Assembly (NCBI GenBank): GCA_913057825.1
Contig: CAJXOW010000031.1
Span: forward strand, 1-40,693
DNA length: 40,693 nucleotides
Direction: 5' to 3'
Origin: an uncultured Balneolaceae bacterium
GTDB lineage: Bacteria; Bacteroidota; Rhodothermia; Balneolales; Balneolaceae
The notes under the pieces are model-generated. The model did no database searches. It had not been told where the DNA came from and saw only the letters and a list, made by a program, of their open reading frames with translations. Position numbers and translations under genes: made by a program. Below, in pieces: positions 35,050 to 40,693 of this stretch (position 1 is the stretch's first letter; every line of letters starts with the position of its first letter).

Positions 35050-36924
35050 CTAATCCTCGAACATCTCGTGGATCAAGTGGTGATATTTATCTTCAACCAC
35101 CCTGCGCTTGATTTTTAGCGTCGGCGTGAGCTCTCCCCCTTCAACGGTGAACTCCTCAGGAACGACCCGAATAGCCCTGATTTTTTCATGAGACGCCAAC
35201 TCATGGGAATATCGCTTGATTTCCTTTTTATACAGCTCACGAACCTCTTCATTTTCCACGAGATCCTCCATACTGTCATATGAGAGACCATTTTCATCCG
35301 CGTACCCTTCCAATACTTCAAAATCAGGCACAATCAGAGCTCCCATGTAAGGTTGTTTCTCTCCGACGATCATCATCTGGTCAATCCATTTACTGGTCTT
35401 ATACATATCTTCAATAGGTCCGGGATAGACATTTTTACCCCCGGCATTCACAATCATATGCTTGATGCGGTCTGTTATTTTCAGTCGACCATCAACAAAT
35501 TGGCCGATATCGCCGGTATGCAGCCAATTATCCTCATCAATAATATCGTTGGTTTCTTCCTCTCTTTTCCAATAACCCTTCATGACATTGGGTCCCTTGA
35601 CAATGATTTCTCCTTCCTCGCAGTAAATATCGGTGGGATAATCCTCACCGCTGACTTGTGCCACAATTTCATTATCTTCCAGTCGCTGGATACCCACCGT
35701 TACTCCGGGGATAATTTTTCCCACGGTTCCTATCCGTTCTTGATTCAATTGATTGGCGGCAATAACCGGAGAAGTTTCAGTCAGCCCATATCCTTCCAGA
35801 ATGTTCAATCCGGCTGCCATGAAAAAATTACCAATTTCAGAAGGCAGTGCGGCCCCGCCCGATACAAAAAACCGGATTCTACCTCCCGTTTTTTGTTTTA
35901 ACTTATTAAATACGAGCAGATCCGCCAGCTGCTTTTGCATCGATACCAGCCCCCGTTCACCATCGGCGTATCGAGCACCGACCTCCAACGCCCAGTCAAA
36001 TATCCGTTTTTTGAAATCCGGTCCCTCCTCAATATTCTTCTTGACCAGCGTGTAAATTCGCTCGAACAGCCGCGGCACGCTGATCATCAAGGTGGGTTGA
36101 ACTTCGGGCAGATTTTTAGCTACCGTATCCACACTTTCCGCATAATAAATCTCAGCTCCCGCGGCGATCATCGCATAATAACCGCCGGTTCGCTCAAACG
36201 AGTGACACAGCGGTAAAAACGACAGGCAGCGATCGTTTTGATCGATATGTATCATCTGGTGAGCGGCTTTTACATTGCTTATGATATTACGATGGGTCAG
36301 CATAGCACCCTTCGGCTGACCAGTCGTCCCCGATGTGTAGATCAGCGTAGCCAAATCTTCGGACATCGCATTATTACTCCGCTTTCGCAGCGTCTCCCGG
36401 TGCTTGTCCAACAATGACTCCCCTTCGTCATACGCTTTTTCGTACAAGATAGACCAGGGCTCTTCCAGGTATTTATCCTGCTTCGGACGATCAAAAGCAA
36501 TCACCTGCTGTAGATTTTCGAGACGACTAAAAATTTTATAAGCTTTTTTCAACTGAATACTGGTAGAAACAAAGAACAGCCTCGCCTCCGAATCCCTCAG
36601 TATGTACTCACACTGCCCCGGGGGCAATGAAGTATACAGTCCCACATTCACGGCCCCGACATACTGTATCGCAAGGTCTATAACAGCCCATTCGTACCTA
36701 TTTTCACTCAAGATAGCCACCCGATCCCCCTGATTAACGCCGTGTTCCACCATGTAACTGGCCATGGTACGCACGTCGTGATCGACCTGGTCCCAGGTAA
36801 CTGTTTTATACTCCTGGTCCGCACCGGGTTTAAAGGCAAAAGCCGTTTTATCTTGTCCCTTATACTTCTGAGCAAGGTTTTTAAACAGCTCCGTCAACGT
36901 TTCGAATGGTACGATAGTCGGCAT
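35050..36924 (-). CDS. Long-chain fatty acid-CoA ligase (AMP-forming)
   Basis: This is an ANL-superfamily acyl-CoA synthetase of 624 residues, in the length range and style of FadD15-like long-chain ligases. The P-loop is LIYTSGTTGQPKGAMLTHRN at about 194-213. Others are FLPLCHSFERTGGYY, MISVPRLFERIYTLV, FFVSGGAALPSEIGNFF, ILEGYGLTETSPVIAAN and the hinge region WLHTGDIGQFVDGRLKITDR. The C-terminal domain ends with a LTPTLKIKRR lysine motif. It would activate fatty acids for phospholipid synthesis or oxidation; the chain length is not readable. It diverges from the Fur-family gene and has no operon partner here. Confidence 0.9.
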   Translation of the reverse strand: MPTIVPFETLTELFKNLAQKYKGQDKTAFAFKPGADQEYKTVTWDQVDHDVRTMASYMVEHGVNQGDRVAILSENRYEWAVIDLAIQYVGAVNVGLYTSLPPGQCEYILRDSEARLFFVSTSIQLKKAYKIFSRLENLQQVIAFDRPKQDKYLEEPWSILYEKAYDEGESLLDKHRETLRKRSNNAMSEDLATLIYTSGTTGQPKGAMLTHRNIISNVKAAHQMIHIDQNDRCLSFLPLCHSFERTGGYYAMIAAGAEIYYAESVDTVAKNLPEVQPTLMISVPRLFERIYTLVKKNIEEGPDFKKRIFDWALEVGARYADGERGLVSMQKQLADLLVFNKLKQKTGGRIRFFVSGGAALPSEIGNFFMAAGLNILEGYGLTETSPVIAANQLNQERIGTVGKIIPGVTVGIQRLEDNEIVAQVSGEDYPTDIYCEEGEIIVKGPNVMKGYWKREEETNDIIDEDNWLHTGDIGQFVDGRLKITDRIKHMIVNAGGKNVYPGPIEDMYKTSKWIDQMMIVGEKQPYMGALIVPDFEVLEGYADENGLSYDSMEDLVENEEVRELYKKEIKRYSHELASHEKIRAIRVVPEEFTVEGGELTPTLKIKRRVVEDKYHHLIHEMFED

Positions 36925-37238
36925 AGTCTATATTCTGTTTGTATGATCAGTTCTCAGCCTGTATATATTCAATGAATTATAAGAAAATTGCGTTATTTTC
37001 CGGCAAGGGTATAAACAAATACCCTGTATCCCTGCAACGAACCGGGTATTCAATATGAAAGATATATTATACATAAACTTTAAGCCCCTTAACAAAATTT
37101 TTACCATATTACCAGCTAATAATACATAGCGTGGTTTCGTTATTAAAGCCCAAAATTGTAATTTGGGTTTATAGATTCATAATTTACAGCTTATTAATTC
37201 TTTTTCTTTATTACTGAATATTACAATTCTATCAAGCC
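36925..37238. promoter_or_regulatory. Divergent acyl-CoA synthetase / fur intergenic region
   Basis: This 314-bp AT-rich spacer holds the two divergent promoters. Two small hairpins stand out: AGGGTAT/ATACCCT at 37006-37025 (7 bp, 6-nt loop) and a 9-bp stem pairing 37146-37154 with 37162-37170 around CCCAAA/TTTGGG, about 70 bp before fur. I looked for a Fur box of the GATAAT-repeat kind and did not find one. I see no gene. Confidence 0.45.
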
Positions 37239-37754
37239 ATGGCTCATCCAGCTAAAGAGGAAACAATTCAAGTCGTCAAAGAGATTTTTCGCTCTTATTT
37301 AAAAGAGCACAATCAACGGCAGACGCCCGAACGTTTTATGGTCCTGGAGGAGATCTACCGGGCCGACGGACATTTTGACGCCGATGATATTTACTTCAAT
37401 ATGAAAAACTCGGGTACCCGCGTTTCCCGGGCGACTGTTTATAATACGTTGGACGTGTTGGTAGAATGCGGACTGGTACAACGTCATCAATTTGGCAAGA
37501 ATCAATATTACTACGAACGAGCATACGCCTATCAGCAGCACGATCATATCATTTGCCAGGAGTGTGGGGGAGTTTTAGAGTTCTGTGACCCACGTATCCA
37601 GGAAATTCAGAGTATGATGGAGCAGGTTTACGAATTTAATATTTCCGGCCATTCCCTTCACTTTTTCGGTACCTGCAGCGATCCGGAAAACTGTGAACGA
37701 AAAAAAGAGCTGGAAGATAAAGAAGAGCGGAAAAAGGAGAAGGAAGAGTCCTAG
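37239..37754 (+). CDS. Fur-family transcriptional regulator
   Basis: This metal-responsive winged-helix repressor has 171 residues. The DNA-binding half has RQTPERFMVLEEIY, GHFDADDIYFNM and the recognition region VSRATVYNTLDVLVECGLV. The dimerisation half has the metal and structural ligands HDHIICQECGGVLEFCD (H101, H103, C106, C109) and a second Cys pair C146/C152 in GTCSDPENC, so the structural zinc site is complete. The C-terminus is a run of Lys and Glu, longer than usual and probably disordered. Whether it senses iron (Fur), zinc (Zur) or peroxide (PerR) cannot be told from sequence. A TonB receptor gene lies nearby beyond ftsX, a possible target. Confidence 0.92.
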   Translation: MAHPAKEETIQVVKEIFRSYLKEHNQRQTPERFMVLEEIYRADGHFDADDIYFNMKNSGTRVSRATVYNTLDVLVECGLVQRHQFGKNQYYYERAYAYQQHDHIICQECGGVLEFCDPRIQEIQSMMEQVYEFNISGHSLHFFGTCSDPENCERKKELEDKEERKKEKEES

Positions 37755-37787
37755 TAGCACGAAATTTCACTACTTGAGAAATCCGGG

Positions 37788-38675
37788 CTAGGAGTCTGTT
37801 ATTGAGGTTTTGCGGATGAATTTTTGGGCGGCCCAGCGACTGCCCAGGTATCCCATGATGATGGAGATTAAAAGCATTGCCGATGAGAGGTAGTACCATT
37901 TGCCGAGCGGCCACTCTAAAATTCCCACCTGCGGCAACAGTGAAGGCAGTAAATAGTGAAATAACAGGTATACCACACCCACCGCTAGCAGTCCGGCTAT
38001 GAGTCCCTGTATAATTCCCTCAATAATAAAAGGACGCCTTATAAATTTATTCGTCGCCCCGACCAACTTCATTGATTTGATTAAATTCTGCTTTGCGTAG
38101 ATCGTGAGTCGGATGGTATTGAAAACCAATACCAGGGCGGCGAATAGAATCAGAGCTCCCACCCCGGAACCGATCTTAACCACGTTGTTAAAGCGATCCT
38201 CCAACATGCGCAGGAGTCGCCGGTTGAACTTTACGTCCTCCACCCCTCTTACCTGTCCGATTTCGTTGACCAGTGCATCAATCTCTTCTGCGGTGGCTTC
38301 TTCACTGACATCAACACGATAGGAGGCCGGCAAAAAGTCGAGATCCGTCAAGGTCCCCCCTTCACTGCCGAACTGACTTCGAAAAATTCGTGCTGCACTG
38401 TCTTTGGATATATAGTGGACATCGGTCACCATCGATTGTTCATCCAGATTATGGCGTATCTTGTCACGGGTTCGCTCGTCCACATCCATAAGAAACACTT
38501 CGATATCGATACTGCCGCGCATCGATTGGGCAATCTGGTAGGCGTTGTAGGAGACCCTGGCAAGAATGCCCAGCAGTAAGATGGCTATAAAAAGTGAAAA
38601 AATAGAGGTAAATGCAGCCAATCTGGCCCGTTTGATGCCGGCGATACCTTCTGATATGATATAACGAATACTCAT
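37788..38675 (-). CDS. ftsX: Cell division ABC-type permease FtsX
   Basis: FtsX is a septal membrane protein that, with the ATPase FtsE, controls peptidoglycan hydrolases. Helix 1 lies at about 23-45 (FTSIFSLFIAILLLGI). The extracytoplasmic domain (about 55-170) contains IDIEVFLMDVDERTRDKI and LPASYRVDVSE. Three C-terminal helices lie at about 172-285, with the FtsX cytoplasmic turn IYAKQNLIKSMKLVGATNKFIRRPF between. The last part is close to the family signature. It has 295 residues, normal. No ftsE is next to it, as is frequent in Bacteroidetes. It converges on the Fur gene with 33 bp between. Confidence 0.93.
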   Translation of the reverse strand: MSIRYIISEGIAGIKRARLAAFTSIFSLFIAILLLGILARVSYNAYQIAQSMRGSIDIEVFLMDVDERTRDKIRHNLDEQSMVTDVHYISKDSAARIFRSQFGSEGGTLTDLDFLPASYRVDVSEEATAEEIDALVNEIGQVRGVEDVKFNRRLLRMLEDRFNNVVKIGSGVGALILFAALVLVFNTIRLTIYAKQNLIKSMKLVGATNKFIRRPFIIEGIIQGLIAGLLAVGVVYLLFHYLLPSLLPQVGILEWPLGKWYYLSSAMLLISIIMGYLGSRWAAQKFIRKTSITDS

Positions 38676-38996
38676 GGGACAATGCTCTCCCTTGCTATTG
38701 CTCGGGATTCAGGTATTTAAAAATTAAGGTTATCGGGATGATGGTCCATAATACTGGTCGATGTATGTATTCACAAATATATTAAAGTCGCCTCCTTCAG
38801 CGTGGTCTATAAATCATGTTTAACAAGTTTCTACAGTATATAAAAAAATCCGACATTTTCGTGAAATAATAACCGGTGTTCTATGAAAATTGCTGATTCA
38901 ATCTTTTGCTCCTCCCCCTATCCCGGATTTCTCACTGTTGGCGGAGATCTTCCCTGCCGGCCACGGTATAGACCCCCGAAGGAAATCATTGCTCCA
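38676..38996. other. ftsX / TonB-receptor spacer
   Basis: This 321-bp region lies between the receptor's stop and the ftsX start on the minus strand. The part near ftsX (about 38700-38880) is AT-rich and probably carries its promoter. I found no intrinsic terminator with a convincing stem for the receptor gene. A plus-strand frame starting at 38883 continues antisense to the receptor and is not called. Confidence 0.4.
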
Positions 38997-40693
38997 CTAA
39001 TTATTGAATACTACTCGGAGTCCCAACATGAATCGTCGTCCGGGCATCGGGTATCTTGCTGTTTCGAAGTATCCCCGCTGGGTAAATTCATTGGTGATAT
39101 TTTCGTATCTCAAATGGACAATGATGGACCGGACTCGAGCCGAAAGATCCAGGTCCACCCGGTGGTAGGTCGGTATGGGGGCGGTAAAATTAGCACTTTG
39201 CCAGATATCCAGCGGCGTATGATAGCGGGATGCGCGGTATGCGCTGGGCGACATCATTCCAAACACACCCGCTTTCACATACGCTGCCCGATCGAATACA
39301 TATCCTTTCACATAGGCCGATCCCTTAAATTGGATGCGTGCCGGGCCCTCGGTCATACTCCGGACCAGGGTCTCGTCTGAAGACGACTGAAATCGCTGCC
39401 AGGTAGCTGATCCCTCGAATTCAAAATGCGGAGGCGTCCAATTAAAAAATGCAGTAGCCATCGTGGAATAATAGGGGCCGGTATTTACAAATGATGAATC
39501 TTGTACGGGGTCCCAGAATACTCCATGCTCTACCTGTTTTATTCTACCCTGTGCACCGAGGCTGAACCGGGAGGAATGCAGTTTCAGTTCTCCACCCACC
39601 GTGAAAATTTCTTCATTATCCAGTTGACTGTTACCCTGGTATTCGACTGATTGCCAGTACAGCTGCTGCATGGTGGGCATATAGGTTCCCACAGCTCCAT
39701 CCGCCCGCAACAACAACCATCCCCCAATGTCCCAGGAGATTTCACCTGCCGCTTCATACGCCGAGTATTTATCGCTCCGCATTCGGACCTGTGGCTCCAC
39801 TGAAATATTGAAATACTCGTGCGGAGTAAAATCTACAGCTATATTTGACTCGAATAAATTCCACGAAGTTGTTGACAGCGAAGGATGTACCTCTGCCACA
39901 TCCGAGTACTGACTGGCTTTCAAGTCGCCATAGAAGGATAGGGATCTCCAGTTCTCCCACGCTTGAAGCTGTGTTTCTGCTGAACGTATTTTATACCGGG
40001 TGGTATCCATGCTATACGACATAGCCCTCTTCCGAGTTCCAAGAAGCAACTTTAGCCGATATCGATCCGGTCCCTTCTCCGTTTTACGGCGATAATATCC
40101 CAGGTTCAAATAATTGGTGGCCCAGTCATGGGCAGCTGAAATCTCTGATGGGGTGGTGTTGAAGCGGTCAAAATTAAACAGGTTCATATTTGGAATTTGA
40201 TAGCCAAATGATTCCTGGAGCGTGAAATCATTGTGCAAAAATGCCGCCTTTATAAAACGATCGCTATCAAGATGGTGATAAACCCGGCCGTATATCTGGC
40301 TGCCACGTGCAATATCCCGCTCGTACTCCCCTCCATCTCGGCGGAGCCAATAGCTTAATTCTGCGTTTGTTTGCCGAGAGATGTTCCGGGTAACCATAAA
40401 CTCCAGACTCCGGTAGTCATACTTGCTTTCATCGTAAAAAAATCGGCTCAGCGGTTTGTTGACGTAGTATTGGTTGATATTGAAATTCGATTCGTAAGTC
40501 CCCCCTTTCGAATCCACCGAAATACGATTCAACTTATGATGAGGTAGTTCGGCCCACCGCGCCGTACCCGTCACCGGATCATTCAGACGATGATTTTCCC
40601 ACAATAACGTCTGGTGCCGACTTTCATGTCCGTCAACCAACATGCCCTGGTTAAAACCAACTCCCCCACGGCGGTAAGTAATCACCCCGTTTT
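38997..40693 (-). CDS. TonB-dependent outer-membrane receptor (5' end cut by window)
   Basis: The frame is open to the right edge, giving the C-terminal 565 residues. The first part is the end of the plug domain: RRGGVGFNQGMLVDGHESR followed by LLWENHRLNDPVTGTARW, where the LWxNxxLNDPxTG pattern is the usual plug motif. The remainder alternates turns and amphipathic strands with many aromatic residues (YLNLGYYRRKTEKGPDRYRL, WLLLRADGAVGTYMPTM), as expected for a 22-strand barrel. The last strands VHLRYENITNEF and RRFMLGLRVVF are typical of the C-terminus of TonB receptors. It takes up a large ligand such as a siderophore or vitamin using TonB energy; the ligand is unknown. The N-terminal signal, TonB box and most of the plug are outside. 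Confidence 0.85.
   Translation of the reverse strand, partial: NGVITYRRGGVGFNQGMLVDGHESRHQTLLWENHRLNDPVTGTARWAELPHHKLNRISVDSKGGTYESNFNINQYYVNKPLSRFFYDESKYDYRSLEFMVTRNISRQTNAELSYWLRRDGGEYERDIARGSQIYGRVYHHLDSDRFIKAAFLHNDFTLQESFGYQIPNMNLFNFDRFNTTPSEISAAHDWATNYLNLGYYRRKTEKGPDRYRLKLLLGTRKRAMSYSMDTTRYKIRSAETQLQAWENWRSLSFYGDLKASQYSDVAEVHPSLSTTSWNLFESNIAVDFTPHEYFNISVEPQVRMRSDKYSAYEAAGEISWDIGGWLLLRADGAVGTYMPTMQQLYWQSVEYQGNSQLDNEEIFTVGGELKLHSSRFSLGAQGRIKQVEHGVFWDPVQDSSFVNTGPYYSTMATAFFNWTPPHFEFEGSATWQRFQSSSDETLVRSMTEGPARIQFKGSAYVKGYVFDRAAYVKAGVFGMMSPSAYRASRYHTPLDIWQSANFTAPIPTYHRVDLDLSARVRSIIVHLRYENITNEFTQRGYFETARYPMPGRRFMLGLRVVFNN

Noticed and set aside
36925..37238. Fur box upstream of the Fur-family gene
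   Set aside because: Only short unrelated hairpins are seen; no GATAAT-type repeat or similar 19-bp palindrome was found.
38883..39380. 165-residue plus-strand frame beginning in the ftsX/receptor spacer
   Set aside because: Most of it is antisense to the TonB receptor; the first 114 bp alone show no domain or signal.

Overview
The window reads as chromosomal DNA from a member of the Bacteroidota / Balneolota / Rhodothermota group, most like Balneolaceae. The evidence is a SprA-type translocon protein, a GldE-like CBS-domain membrane protein, a type III glutamine synthetase, a DUF4290-like protein, moderate GC with AT-rich spacers, few Shine-Dalgarno sites and several GTG starts. The taxonomic placement is inference from gene content. 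I saw no tRNA, rRNA, CRISPR array, insertion sequence or phage gene. Both edges cut genes: sprA loses its 3' end on the left and a TonB-dependent receptor loses its 5' end on the right.

Layout. 1-5408 (-): sprA, facing away from lptF-lptG (5770-8284, +). 8285-8490: a spacer with an imperfect long inverted repeat. 8491-10237 (-): cystathionine beta-synthase followed by a DUF3467 protein. 10276-10807 (+): two small proteins, one DUF4290-like. 10940-15949 (+): menF-menD-menH-menB. 16050-18227 (-): glnN. 18452-22733 (+): menA, a lipoprotein gene, menC, menE. 22737-23966 (-): a thiosulfate sulfurtransferase preceded by a cysteine-rich 35-codon leader ORF and an intrinsic terminator. 23976-31567 (-): purB, an M48 lipoprotein peptidase, a DUF2779 nuclease-like protein, murB and gldE/corC. 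31694-33690 (-): ssb and pgk, with a 92-bp inverted-repeat element between them. 33875-35032 (+): cysteine desulfurase. 35050-36924 (-): long-chain acyl-CoA synthetase. 37239-37754 (+): Fur-family regulator. 37788-38675 (-): ftsX. 38997-end (-): TonB-dependent receptor.

How the genes fit together. The seven men genes supply nearly all of the classical o-succinylbenzoate menaquinone pathway from chorismate to demethylmenaquinone (MenF, D, H, C, E, B, A). The DHNA-CoA thioesterase and the methyltransferase are not here. SprA, LptF/LptG, FtsX, MurB, the M48 lipoprotein and the TonB receptor are all envelope functions. Cystathionine beta-synthase, the sulfurtransferase and the cysteine desulfurase touch sulfur metabolism.

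The most notable signal lies between purB and the sulfurtransferase gene. In order on the minus strand there is a sigma70-like promoter, a short ORF with three consecutive Cys codons and seven Cys in 35 residues, a 13-bp GC-rich hairpin with a T-run, and then the sulfurtransferase gene. This has the architecture of a cysteine-responsive transcription attenuator. Polycysteine leader ORFs are known from mycobacteria; finding one in this lineage would be new as far as I know.
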